A program made the translations under genes and the position numbers. From positions 1 to 64,000 of the forward strand of contig JAGASI010000024.1 of the NCBI GenBank assembly GCA_017621845.1: 64,000 nt of DNA. Direction: 5' to 3'. This document shows positions 45,943 to 54,537 of this stretch, one piece after another; the stretch's first letter is position 1, and every line of letters starts with the position of its first letter. The notes beneath the pieces are model-generated. The model did no database searches. It was not told the origin of the DNA and saw only the letters and a program-made list of their open reading frames with translations. Source of the DNA: Muribaculaceae bacterium. Its GTDB lineage: Bacteria; Bacteroidota; Bacteroidia; Bacteroidales; Muribaculaceae.

Positions 45943-46624
45943 TCTTTTTCAATGCCTGCTCGTTGATAATCTTGATGCGTCGCCCGTCAACGAGGATTAT
46001 TTTTTCATTTACAAATGCCGAGAGGGTGCGTATGGCGTTGGATGTAGTCATGTTGGAAAGGTTGGCAAGGTCCTCGCGTGACATAAATATATTGATGGTC
46101 ATGTTATCATCCTCATATCCATAGTTGGCCAATAGAGCTATCAGAGCCTCGGCAAGACGGCCACGTATATGTTTCTGGGTGAGATTGACGATGCGTGTGT
46201 CTGAACCACCGAGATTGTGAGAGAGCTCTGAGATGAAGAACCATGCCAACTTCATGTTGTTGTTAATCATTTCCTTGACAAGCGACATAGGAAGAGCCCC
46301 CATTGTTGAAGCCTCAAAGGCACATGCACTCGACATGTGAGGCTCCTCGGCAAAGGCTGCTCGGTAACCAAAGTACTGTACCGGCCGCATCAGGCGTATT
46401 ATCTGTTGGCGGCCTCCAACTCCATCCTTAAATATTTTTACCTTGCCTTTGAGAAGACACCATAGATGTTCGGCATCATCGCCTTGGGCATAGATTATCT
46501 GGTTTTTCTTAAAATGTTGTATGTTGAAGTTGTCGATGACAAGACGACGTTCGTCTCCATCGAGCACCGACCATATATCGGCCATGTCATCGTTTATGAC
46601 TTTTTCGAGAGCAGCTTTAATCAT
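45926..46624 (-). CDS. Crp/Fnr-family transcriptional regulator
   Basis: A 232-residue regulator with an N-terminal cyclic-nucleotide-binding-like domain (about 20-130; GDDAEHLWCLLKGKVKIF near 48-65) and a C-terminal winged helix (about 155-225, MSREDLANLSNMTTSNAIRTL). The residues that bind cAMP in Crp are not conserved, nor are Fnr-type cysteines at the N-terminus, so the ligand is unknown. It is convergent with menE. A TACATTTG at 46798-46791 may be its -7, giving a leader of about 160 bases. Confidence 0.9.
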   Translation of the reverse strand: MIKAALEKVINDDMADIWSVLDGDERRLVIDNFNIQHFKKNQIIYAQGDDAEHLWCLLKGKVKIFKDGVGGRQQIIRLMRPVQYFGYRAAFAEEPHMSSACAFEASTMGALPMSLVKEMINNNMKLAWFFISELSHNLGGSDTRIVNLTQKHIRGRLAEALIALLANYGYEDDNMTINIFMSREDLANLSNMTTSNAIRTLSAFVNEKIILVDGRRIKIINEQALKKISKFG

Positions 46625-47158
46625 TATATTACCGTTGCCTTGGTGAAAGTTATGAGTGTAATTATAGGAAATGGAAACCTGTTGGAAAGATGTTGCTTGA
46701 TAACATAGTGTGACATGTATTTATCGCAAGTTAGAGAAGGGACGATATATAACGATAAATAACTGCTGTAAGATTATGTTGAACAACATGCAAATGTAAT
46801 AAAAAAAATTAAAATAGCACCCGGATATATGAAAAATCCGAAAAAAGAGACAATAATTATCCATTCAGGATAATTGTCAGCTTTTTGCCTCGTCATAAAG
46901 TTTTATTGGATAGTTATATTGTAAATGTAAAAAAAATGGTTTTTATTTTTTTTGTCACGGCAAAGCTATACGTTGTAGGTCAGCGTATTAATATATGATT
47001 GTGCGATTGTTCCGACAATAAAACGACGAGCCGATATTTTAGTCAATCGATACGCACATTAAGCATGGACTACGATAGGATGTAATTATTTAAGAGCCTT
47101 CCCACCTTAGACAATAACATCAATTGTATGTGATTATGGTATGTGGTACAGCCCTTGA
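46625..47158. other. Long AT-rich intergenic region with a near-palindrome
   Basis: This 534-base gap contains the putative promoter of the Crp-type gene, two hairpin-forming sequences (CGGAT/ATCCG at 46822-46840 and AATTATCC/GGATAATT at 46855-46875), and A- and T-runs. From about 46980 to 47158 I see no gene or terminator. Confidence 0.5.
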
Positions 47159-47806
47159 TTACCCTTGGTGGCCATCAGTGAGGACGCGGCGGGCGCCAAT
47201 AAAGCGCTTGCCATAATAGGAGTCAGAGGGGTAGACATTATACATGACACCGTTGTGGGTGGCAGCATGAATGAATTTGACACGTCCATCGGGTAGAACT
47301 TCGACGGCCATACCTACATGGCCCACTGTGCTACCGCCCTTGCGTCCGGCAAAAAACATTAAGTCCCCGGGCTTGATATCCTTGACGTTAATTTTTTCAC
47401 CTTGACGGTACTGGTCGCGTGATGAGCGGTTGAGCTTGATATTGAATTTGTTGTAGACGTGGCCGATAAATCCCGAACAGTCAAATCTTTTGGGACCAAT
47501 TGCCCCATAGCGATAAGGAGTCCCAAGGTGTTTGGCGGCATATTTTACAATATCTATTGCCAATTCGTCATTATCCGTTGTCTCTTGTTCATTTTCATCG
47601 TCGATGGTGTCAATCGGTTGATTATTGTACAGCTCGGTATTGAGAAAGGGAGAGGTAATGTTATCGGTAGAGCGTGTTTCATTGATAGCTTCATAAACAG
47701 AACCTGTGTCGGGGTCGGATGAAGTGTTTAATGCCGATATAGTAAGGGGTAAGAAATATAATGTAGATAAAGTAATTAAAGATAAAGATTTATTGAAAAA
47801 AATCAT
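47159..47806 (-). CDS. Secreted NlpC/P60 (C40) peptidase
   Basis: A 215-residue protein that should cut peptidoglycan stem peptides in the periplasm. It has a signal peptide (about 1-25), an acidic Asn/Asp/Thr-rich linker (26-82) and a C-terminal NlpC/P60 domain with catalytic Cys110 in FDCSGF, His163 in VGHVGM, and His180. No substrate-targeting domain such as SH3 or LysM is present. It is a single gene. Low-complexity linkers of this type usually act as spacers. Confidence 0.9.
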   Translation of the reverse strand: MIFFNKSLSLITLSTLYFLPLTISALNTSSDPDTGSVYEAINETRSTDNITSPFLNTELYNNQPIDTIDDENEQETTDNDELAIDIVKYAAKHLGTPYRYGAIGPKRFDCSGFIGHVYNKFNIKLNRSSRDQYRQGEKINVKDIKPGDLMFFAGRKGGSTVGHVGMAVEVLPDGRVKFIHAATHNGVMYNVYPSDSYYGKRFIGARRVLTDGHQG

Positions 47807-48067
47807 GATAAGTTGTGTCGTAGTGTGTTTATCCGGTTAAAAAATTAAGGGTGTATAGATAATTGGTTGATGCACCTTAAATGTTAATTGATACGCGAAA
47901 TTAACAAAAAAAACCGAGAAATGTTAATGTCTTATGATAATTTAGACACATTTCACATAAATTCAAAGAAGCATTTATTTCCCCCTAAATATTAAATATA
48001 ATGATAAATCTCGAGCGCGTGCATGATTATCAATTGCTCTATTTTGATTGTTTTCATCGAGCTTGGG

Positions 48068-49090
48068 TTATAATATGGGCCTGGAGTTGATGTCTGAGCG
48101 GGGCATTAGCCAGTGTTCAATGGGGCGGGACAGGAGGTTGATTATAAGGGAGCATGCATAAGATATGACGGTTGTGACCAAGAAGATTATTATTGGATAG
48201 CGGAATGAATAGATAAAATCCTTGAATAAGTAAAGACATAGCCAGCTGTGTATCATCCACATGTTCATGGACTGGTTGCCAAGTTTGATGAGAACTTTTT
48301 TGATAACTTTTGGAATCGAGGCATATTGTAAGCAGGTAATTATGCAAAAAGCATAAATACAGTCATATGTTATTTTAAGGCTGATCAGTACACACACTGT
48401 CAATATTCCCCATGCCCACCATCTATATCCTTTGACACGAGAGACTATTGCTCCTAAACGTTCAAAGAAGCGAGTTCGGGCAGCCATAGCTCCCAGTGAG
48501 AAATTAAACAGGAGGTAAAATACCAACAGAATATTATTAATAAGGGGATCAAATTTAAAATCCCCGACATTATGTCGGAATATATAGCTGACAACCATAC
48601 GTAAGGCCAGCGTGACCACGATGATATGAATAGCTCTGAATCGTTTATAAAATGTAAAAATCCAGGGTGCGCACAGTGATAGTACCACATATGGCAACAG
48701 GAACCACATGGTGATGTTATAAGAAGTTTGGTAGCCCGTGGCATTGTCCAACACTTGCATTAAACTGCCGTGGTAGGTCTCGGGATAGAGATTATGGCCG
48801 ATGATTAAGGCTATGGTAAGGATTATCCAGTAGTGGATGTAAAGTTTAATGAGACGACTATAGTGATGTTGGTCGCCACGCTGATATACTTTATATAAAC
48901 CATAACCGCCCAATATTAGAAAAAAGGCTACAGGATTTGAGGCGTGGCTGAGGATGTTTACCAGAGGGATGTCATTTATGATTATAAGGTTGTGACATTG
49001 GTCGACAACATCTCTATATTCAAATAGATGCAAAAAAATCATCAGGAGTATGGCTACTCCTTTCATCATCCCGGTATCTTGTCTGTCCAT
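48068..49090 (-). CDS. Acyltransferase-3 family membrane protein
   Basis: A 340-residue protein with about ten hydrophobic segments. The N-terminal GVAILLMIFLHLFEYRD contains the conserved His of this family (near 21), and SHASNPVAFFLILGGYGLY near 49 follows. Acyltransferase-3 proteins acetylate or succinylate surface glycans or membrane lipids. It is encoded 12 bases downstream of a barrel gene and near an SGNH gene, which together resemble a glycan-modification group. The acceptor is unknown. Confidence 0.83.
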   Translation of the reverse strand: MDRQDTGMMKGVAILLMIFLHLFEYRDVVDQCHNLIIINDIPLVNILSHASNPVAFFLILGGYGLYKVYQRGDQHHYSRLIKLYIHYWIILTIALIIGHNLYPETYHGSLMQVLDNATGYQTSYNITMWFLLPYVVLSLCAPWIFTFYKRFRAIHIIVVTLALRMVVSYIFRHNVGDFKFDPLINNILLVFYLLFNFSLGAMAARTRFFERLGAIVSRVKGYRWWAWGILTVCVLISLKITYDCIYAFCIITCLQYASIPKVIKKVLIKLGNQSMNMWMIHSWLCLYLFKDFIYSFRYPIIIFLVTTVISYACSLIINLLSRPIEHWLMPRSDINSRPIL

Positions 49091-49102
49091 CGCGAGAATA
49101 TC

Positions 49103-49750
49103 TTAGAAAGTGCCGGAGATTTCGATAAACCCTCCTTGGTTGATTTTGGTTGTGTATGTAACGTGGCCTGATGAGGTGATATGGTAATCACGGTAACAGT
49201 CGAGTGTCGAAATCTGGTAGCCGGCGGTGATGGCGACAGGGCCCACATAGAATGTCGGGCCGATGTTGCCGCCAAAGGTGATGTTGCGGCATTTATAGTC
49301 GAGTTCGCGATAGTTACCGTTAAGGTTAATGTTGGAGGTGAAGTGGTAGTTGGTGGAGAAGCGCACCCAGGGCTTGAATGTCATGCCTAAGGCCAAGTTG
49401 TTGCCGGTCCAAAAGTTGGGCGTGAGTATAACTGCCGATGGCTGGAAGTAGAAAGCGGTGGGGCCGACTTCATAGTCATCATAGTAGCCGTAGCCATAGT
49501 CCCATTCCCATCCGTCATCGTATGTCAGGTCACCCAAGAGGCCGTCGCTACCGGTCTGGCGCCATAGGCCGATAGCTCCGCCAAGACCGACATACGGGCA
49601 CACCATGTAGTGATAGTTAAGCCCAATAGAGTAGACATCACCGTTAAAGTCAAGGTCTAAACCTGTGCGATGTCGGGGGTCGTCAGGCGGGCTGTGCATT
49701 GTTGATGCTGTCAGGATTATGCTTGACAGGAGGACAGTAAGTTGTTTCAT
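49103..49750 (-). CDS. Outer-membrane beta-barrel protein
   Basis: A 215-residue protein with a short signal peptide (MKQLTVLLSSIILTAS). Repeating amphipathic strands (YSIGLNYHYMV, NLALGMTFKPWVRF, ITFGGNIGPTFYVG) and a final aromatic (SGTF) indicate a small outer-membrane barrel. A Tyr/Asp/Gly-rich loop near 78-96 (WEWDYGYGYYDDYE) is likely exposed. No family name can be assigned. It lies between the acyltransferase-3 and SGNH genes and may be transcribed with them. Confidence 0.68.
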   Translation of the reverse strand: MKQLTVLLSSIILTASTMHSPPDDPRHRTGLDLDFNGDVYSIGLNYHYMVCPYVGLGGAIGLWRQTGSDGLLGDLTYDDGWEWDYGYGYYDDYEVGPTAFYFQPSAVILTPNFWTGNNLALGMTFKPWVRFSTNYHFTSNINLNGNYRELDYKCRNITFGGNIGPTFYVGPVAITAGYQISTLDCYRDYHITSSGHVTYTTKINQGGFIEISGTF

Positions 49751-49794
49751 CGTTTGTGGCTTAGGTATGGGGTAGTGGTATGTGAGGCTCGGGT

Positions 49795-50910
49795 TTATTT
49801 GAGAACTTCAAGTAGAGCGTCGTACAGGAGATTGGCCATGACGATATATCCGGCTTTGACAGGATGGATGCGGTCTTTGTTGAATAGGTTGTCGCTGATC
49901 CACTTATCCGAAGCACCGTGACCGCCTGCTATCTCATATAGGTTCCATGTCATCACGCCTTCATGTGTGGCTTGGTCCTTGATGACCTTGACGGCCTCGC
50001 CTACACGCTTGTTTATGTCATAGTATGGCGAGAGTGGACGTTTGCCGTGATTACGGTTTTTCTGGCACTCCATAGGCAGGGATACCAGGATGGGTGTATC
50101 GGGGTTGTAATTTCTGATTGTTTTAATCAGGTCGTGTACCGAGCGGCGTATTGCGTCGTCAGACATTGTCGAGAAGCCTTCGTTGGTGCCCATGGACAGG
50201 ATAATGAGGTCGGCGTCGAACAATCGTGTGTCGGAAGCAAAATTATTAATGAGCGAGTAGTCGGTAAAGCAGGCGCCATTGTTGCCAATGGAAGAAAAAA
50301 GAATTCCGGGTTGTCCGTTGTCAAGGATTGCGCCATATATTGCCTCACCGGCATCGACATTGGTGATTACCGAGTCTTGGGGAGTATCGTAAGAGACTTT
50401 TTTGATACCCTTGGATGAGATGAAGGTAGCGTTGGCAATCTGATGGCCCGGCTGGGTAGTATGCCAGGTGACTGTTGTAGGTTGGTCGGGGATTGCCGAG
50501 ATGCCTGTCATGCCGGGATGGGCAGGCCAAGGATATTTCAACAGTCGTGTCTGGGTCCAATGAGACTTGTCCAGTGGTGAGGTGATTGTATAGTTGACGG
50601 GTTGATTGGTGCCGGCGAGTTTCAATGGGGATATGAGGCCGCGTCCGGCGTTGCCCCAGTGTTTCTGCAGGGAGTCTCTAAGACAGTTGGTGATAAACTC
50701 GGCCTGGATATGTGAGTCTCCTATATTAAGTATCTTAACAACATCATTGGTGCCTGAGCGTAGTGCTGAAAGCTTGGTCTTAAGGGCTGACAAGTCTGAG
50801 CCGTTAATCTCTATATGGTTGGCGTTGATATTGATGTATGGTGCGTAGTCGGTTGCCGAGGCTGTAATACCGGCTATCATCAGCGTGCCGGCAATTAAGG
50901 TCTTTCTCAT
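49795..50910 (-). CDS. Secreted SGNH/GDSL hydrolase-like protein
   Basis: A 371-residue protein with a signal peptide (MRKTLIAGTLMIAGITASA). The catalytic blocks are IGDSHIQAEF near 66-75 (nucleophile Ser), LSMGTNEGF near 242 and DRIHPVKAG near 345. An inserted beta-rich domain lies between blocks I and III (about 120-210). Such proteins in Bacteroidetes are likely esterases removing acetyl groups from glycans or peptidoglycan. It sits upstream of a barrel and an acyltransferase-3 gene, the enzyme type that would add such groups. Confidence 0.83.
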   Translation of the reverse strand: MRKTLIAGTLMIAGITASATDYAPYININANHIEINGSDLSALKTKLSALRSGTNDVVKILNIGDSHIQAEFITNCLRDSLQKHWGNAGRGLISPLKLAGTNQPVNYTITSPLDKSHWTQTRLLKYPWPAHPGMTGISAIPDQPTTVTWHTTQPGHQIANATFISSKGIKKVSYDTPQDSVITNVDAGEAIYGAILDNGQPGILFSSIGNNGACFTDYSLINNFASDTRLFDADLIILSMGTNEGFSTMSDDAIRRSVHDLIKTIRNYNPDTPILVSLPMECQKNRNHGKRPLSPYYDINKRVGEAVKVIKDQATHEGVMTWNLYEIAGGHGASDKWISDNLFNKDRIHPVKAGYIVMANLLYDALLEVLK

Positions 50911-50999
50911 TGGGTATATATGATAAGGATTATGTAAAATCAGTAGTATTTAATGGATTAAAGTTGGTTAAATGATTTGTCGATAGGTGTTTAAATTGA

Positions 51000-51596
51000 T
51001 TAAAAAGCGATGCCGAGCCTTAGCTGTATAAAGCCAATTCCGGGGCAGTCACGCAGGTAGTCACCGTTGTAGCACTCTTTTTGGCCAAGATAGGTGTAGG
51101 AGAGTGTCAGGTGGGACGAGAATTTATGGCCTGCAGCGAGGGTTATGCCCATGCCTCCCGATAGGTAGGGAACTGTTTCTTGACGGTCATGGTCAAGGTA
51201 GCTTGGAGCCACGCCACCACGCAGGTCCATAAACAGCAGGCGTCGATGTTGGCTGAAGTCGGTGCGGAAAATCAGTGATAGCGGAAAAGTGCGTGATGAG
51301 TTGGAAACCATGACGTCGGCCTCGGCACCCACGCCTATAAATCTTATCCATTTCCATTCCATGCCGAACATGGCACCGATGCCCAAGGCCGACATATCGT
51401 GGCCGGTCATATCTACAGAAGCACCGATATCGGCACCCCATGTAAAACGTAGTGGGCGTTCTTGAGGTGCTATTGTTGTAGCTTCGTTGGATAACGTAGT
51501 TGACGTGGTGTCGGACGGTGATGATGCCCATGATTGGCCGCTGATAGTGGTTATTAGTGCTATTAGCGGGATTATCAGGCGCTTGAGTCTGTTCAT
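51000..51596 (-). CDS. Outer-membrane beta-barrel protein
   Basis: A 198-residue protein starting at the ATG at 51596, which overlaps the prmA stop by four bases (ATGA). A signal peptide (LIIPLIALITTISGQSWA) precedes barrel strands (FTWGADIGASVDM, IGFIQLRLGIAF at the end). Loops are short and charged. It is similar in size to the other barrel proteins in the window but shares no clear sequence with them. Function unknown. Translational coupling to prmA appears to be a matter of gene packing. Confidence 0.7.
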   Translation of the reverse strand: MNRLKRLIIPLIALITTISGQSWASSPSDTTSTTLSNEATTIAPQERPLRFTWGADIGASVDMTGHDMSALGIGAMFGMEWKWIRFIGVGAEADVMVSNSSRTFPLSLIFRTDFSQHRRLLFMDLRGGVAPSYLDHDRQETVPYLSGGMGITLAAGHKFSSHLTLSYTYLGQKECYNGDYLRDCPGIGFIQLRLGIAF

Positions 51597-52441
51597 TGCT
51601 TGACGAGTATTAGGCATGTCCAGTTGTTGAGAACTGAGTGAGAGACCTCGACAAGGCCATAGGGGCGAGAGGCCTCGGCGATTACCGGAATGTCGTAGTC
51701 ATAAAATCCGCTGAGTATCATAGTGCCGCCTTGTTTAAGAACTCGGGCATAGGCGGCAATGTCGCCGGTGATAACATTGCGGTTGATGTTGGCAACAAAA
51801 ATGTCGACAGGTTTAATGTTCTCAAGGGCTGAGGCGTCACCGTTGATAAGGGTCACGTTGCCTTCGGGAAGGTTTAGTGCGACATTTTCAAGGGCATTGG
51901 TATAGGCAAAAGAGTCTATTTCGATGCCGGTAACAGGGTGTGCTCCTCTCATAGAGGCCAGTATTGCCAGAATGGCTGTCCCGGTACCCATATCAATGAG
52001 TGACTTACCCTTGAGGTCGATAGACAGCAGTGCCTCGATAACTTGGGAGGTGGTGGCATGGTGACCGGTGCCAAAAGCCATCTTGGGGTCTATGACTATG
52101 TCATATTCGGCTGTGGGGATATCGGTATGAAAGGATGAATGAATTACACAGCGGTCTCCAACAACTATTGGTTGGAAATAATTCAACTCCCATTCTCTAT
52201 TCCAGTCTCGCCCTTCAACCAAGGCTTGGTTATAGGTGATACTGACATCCATGGGGAAGTCTGACAGGATGTCATCGATTTTGTCTTTGTCAAAATCTTC
52301 AGCTTTAACGTAAGCAGTCATGCCCTCGTCATCGGCTACAAAACTTTCATAGCCGTTATCGGCAAGAAATGCAGCCAATAGGTCAGCGGCATCTTCGCTT
52401 GTCGGTTTTATCTTAAAATGGACCTCACGATAGTCGTTCAT
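51593..52441 (-). CDS. prmA: Ribosomal protein L11 methyltransferase PrmA
   Basis: Methylates ribosomal protein L11 using S-adenosylmethionine. The SAM-binding motif DMGTGTAILAILA is near residues 147-159, the acidic loop GIEID follows near 169, and the NINRNV catalytic block is near 215. An N-terminal substrate-binding domain of about 80 residues is present. The length of 282 residues is normal. It is read from a clear promoter at 52499-52468. Confidence 0.94.
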   Translation of the reverse strand: MNDYREVHFKIKPTSEDAADLLAAFLADNGYESFVADDEGMTAYVKAEDFDKDKIDDILSDFPMDVSITYNQALVEGRDWNREWELNYFQPIVVGDRCVIHSSFHTDIPTAEYDIVIDPKMAFGTGHHATTSQVIEALLSIDLKGKSLIDMGTGTAILAILASMRGAHPVTGIEIDSFAYTNALENVALNLPEGNVTLINGDASALENIKPVDIFVANINRNVITGDIAAYARVLKQGGTMILSGFYDYDIPVIAEASRPYGLVEVSHSVLNNWTCLILVKQ

Positions 52442-52467
52442 TGCATATTTAAAGTGTTGGTTTGCTA

Positions 52468-52499
52468 CAAAAGTACGATAAAAAATTCAGTAGACAAAA
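52468..52499 (-). promoter_or_regulatory. Promoter of prmA
   Basis: Minus strand: TTTG (52499-52496), 20 bases, TACTTTTG (52475-52468). The leader before the ATG at 52441 is about 20 bases. Confidence 0.75.
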
Positions 52500-52503
52500 T
52501 AAT

Positions 52504-52538
52504 ACACCGAGCATCGGGGCAATCCCGGTGCTCGGTGT
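52504..52538 (-). terminator. Terminator-like hairpin after the CotH gene
   Basis: A 15-bp stem (52504-52518 with 52524-52538, one G-T pair) around GCAAT, 22 bases beyond the CotH stop. It is followed on the minus strand by TATTATTTTG, which also contains the -33 of prmA. Confidence 0.8.
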
Positions 52539-52559
52539 CATGATATGATGATTTGTCGT

Positions 52560-54311
52560 TTATCGGATAGTTACTTTTGAAGCTCCATTGTTGTCGGTAA
52601 TGATGTACATGCCCGGGGTGGAGAGGGTGAGGTCTCCCGAGCCTGAGGCTACAAGCGAGCCTGACAGGGTGTAAACTCTAATCTCGGCCGGAGCATGGAT
52701 GGTAAGACCTGATATGCTCCAGTTATTTCCACTTAGTGTAATGTCCTCGATACCGAGTGGGTTGTCTACAATGAGAGTTTCTTTGGCGGGGTTAAAGGTG
52801 ATGGTGGCATTGGAGAGTTTGCCGCCATTGCTGTTCACTTGAAGGTTGACACCTTTGGCTAACAGGTGGTATGCTTCACCGATGTTTACTTTATTATCAT
52901 CACTTCGTCCACCAAAGTCAATACTATTCCAGTCAGCGCCGCCAATTTTGAAATCACCGTCAAGGTTTACGCCATTGGCTACAAATACGCCATTGGTGTA
53001 TGTCATCTTGATTGATGTATCCCATCCACAGTGAGCCCCGCGGACGTATACGTTGAGGTCTGAATAATCTACCGGCAGAGGAGTTCCCCATTCTTGGGCA
53101 AGGAATTGGGCTTTGGCCTTGAACATGTTCTTGAATTGGGCGGCACAGTCAATGACATCGGCATTGCCATACTGAGGCCAGCGCTCCGAGCTGTTCTGGG
53201 CGGCCTGGCTGATATGGGCGGCATAGTTATCGATGTATTCGGTCATGTATTCATAGCTGTTGGCGATGAATTCGGCCCATACCTCTTTGACTTTATCTTG
53301 AAAACGTGGAAATTTATATATCTCACCAATCCAGGTTTGGTTGAATTGAGGTTCGTCCCATATAAATTGGTTGGTGCCACGTTGATAGGCATTGCCAAAG
53401 TCCCATACCGGTCCAAAGATCCATTTTTTGTCGGCACCCATATCTCGGTGCATGTAGCAACTGCCGTGGAATGACTCACAGTCATCCATGATTTCTTGGA
53501 CGACATAGTAACGTGCCAGCGCGTCGATGTCGATATATTTTTCCCACTCGGTGGAAGTTTTGTCCGAGGTATAGATTGCGGTATTCATAGCCTCGGCTTG
53601 GGAGCGCAGGAAGTTTTCTTGTTCGGGAGATAATAACTCGGGAGTTTTATAAGTGAGTATGATGGGGTAGCCGTTGCCCTCGGTGATTTTGACATGAGGG
53701 TCGTTCTCATAGTTGTCAATCTCGACGAGCCAGCCACCGGTGATGGAGTCGGGATTGGTGATGAGGTCGGGTTGCTCGACGATGTTGACTCGGTCTTTGT
53801 CAACGCGTATAAGTTCGGTGAGGAAGTATACGCCGAGATAATCACCGTTAAGAACATATTCGACAGGGGCATCAGCCGGAGTCCATGCCAGTCCCATGCG
53901 ACGGCTTAGCTCAAAGCCTACGGCGTTTCTCAGGAAGCCAAGGTTGTCATCGGCGTGTGCCAACAGACCAAAGTGCTTGCTTTTTTTCATGCCCATGAGT
54001 TTGGCCTTTTCTGTAAGTTTGAGACGATAAGGTTTTTTGTCAAAACCTACCCAAGTGTAATTGCCACGTCCACGTATCTGGAGGGTTAGTGGGGCCTCGG
54101 CAGTGCCGATAGCTGAGATATCAGCGTTGCCTTTGGGGTCAAGATAGTAGGTTCCTTTGACATATTCCTCTTTAGAAGTGACGGGTACACCGTTTTCGGT
54201 GTTTACGTAGATAACCGGTAATGTGCCCGATGGCTCGACGGCGTTAGCCAAAAATGTCGCGCCCAAGATAGCAAGCGCTGTTAACGAGCGCTTTAAGTAA
54301 GATGTGTACAT
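52560..54311 (-). CDS. CotH-kinase family protein with T9SS-type C-terminal domain
   Basis: A 583-residue exported protein. It has a signal peptide (1-25), a CotH domain (about 80-400; IRGRGNYTW, KKPYRLKLTEKAKLMGM, LGVYFLTELIRVDKDRVNI, and GPVWDFGNAY near 312), a middle region of unclear fold, and a C-terminal tail of about 75 residues (ITLSGNNWSIS to STPGMYIITDNNGASKVTIR) resembling the type IX secretion sorting domain. Bacillus CotH phosphorylates spore-coat proteins. Here the partner would be a surface glycoprotein or polysaccharide-bound protein; unknown. Confidence 0.82.
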   Translation of the reverse strand: MYTSYLKRSLTALAILGATFLANAVEPSGTLPVIYVNTENGVPVTSKEEYVKGTYYLDPKGNADISAIGTAEAPLTLQIRGRGNYTWVGFDKKPYRLKLTEKAKLMGMKKSKHFGLLAHADDNLGFLRNAVGFELSRRMGLAWTPADAPVEYVLNGDYLGVYFLTELIRVDKDRVNIVEQPDLITNPDSITGGWLVEIDNYENDPHVKITEGNGYPIILTYKTPELLSPEQENFLRSQAEAMNTAIYTSDKTSTEWEKYIDIDALARYYVVQEIMDDCESFHGSCYMHRDMGADKKWIFGPVWDFGNAYQRGTNQFIWDEPQFNQTWIGEIYKFPRFQDKVKEVWAEFIANSYEYMTEYIDNYAAHISQAAQNSSERWPQYGNADVIDCAAQFKNMFKAKAQFLAQEWGTPLPVDYSDLNVYVRGAHCGWDTSIKMTYTNGVFVANGVNLDGDFKIGGADWNSIDFGGRSDDNKVNIGEAYHLLAKGVNLQVNSNGGKLSNATITFNPAKETLIVDNPLGIEDITLSGNNWSISGLTIHAPAEIRVYTLSGSLVASGSGDLTLSTPGMYIITDNNGASKVTIR

Positions 54312-54348
54312 TTTGAATGATTGGATTAGTAAGTATGATTAGGTGGTG

Positions 54349-54379
54349 CAAAGGTAGTAATTATGGTCGGATTGTACAA
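54349..54379 (-). promoter_or_regulatory. Promoter of the CotH gene
   Basis: Minus strand: TTG at 54379-54377, 20 bases, then TACCTTTG at 54356-54349. The leader is about 32 bases to the ATG at 54311. Confidence 0.7.
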
Positions 54380-54537
54380 GTGGCTTTGGTGGGGTGGCAG
54401 CAGGAAAATGAGGGTGATAAAATGCGGGTCATACTATTGGGGTTTAATCGTGGTGTGGTTGCCATTGAGCTTGATGTTGTTGAGCTCGATGGGGCTTAGA
54501 GGTGTCAAGTCGGGGTGGGGTATGGGGGTCTGATGTT

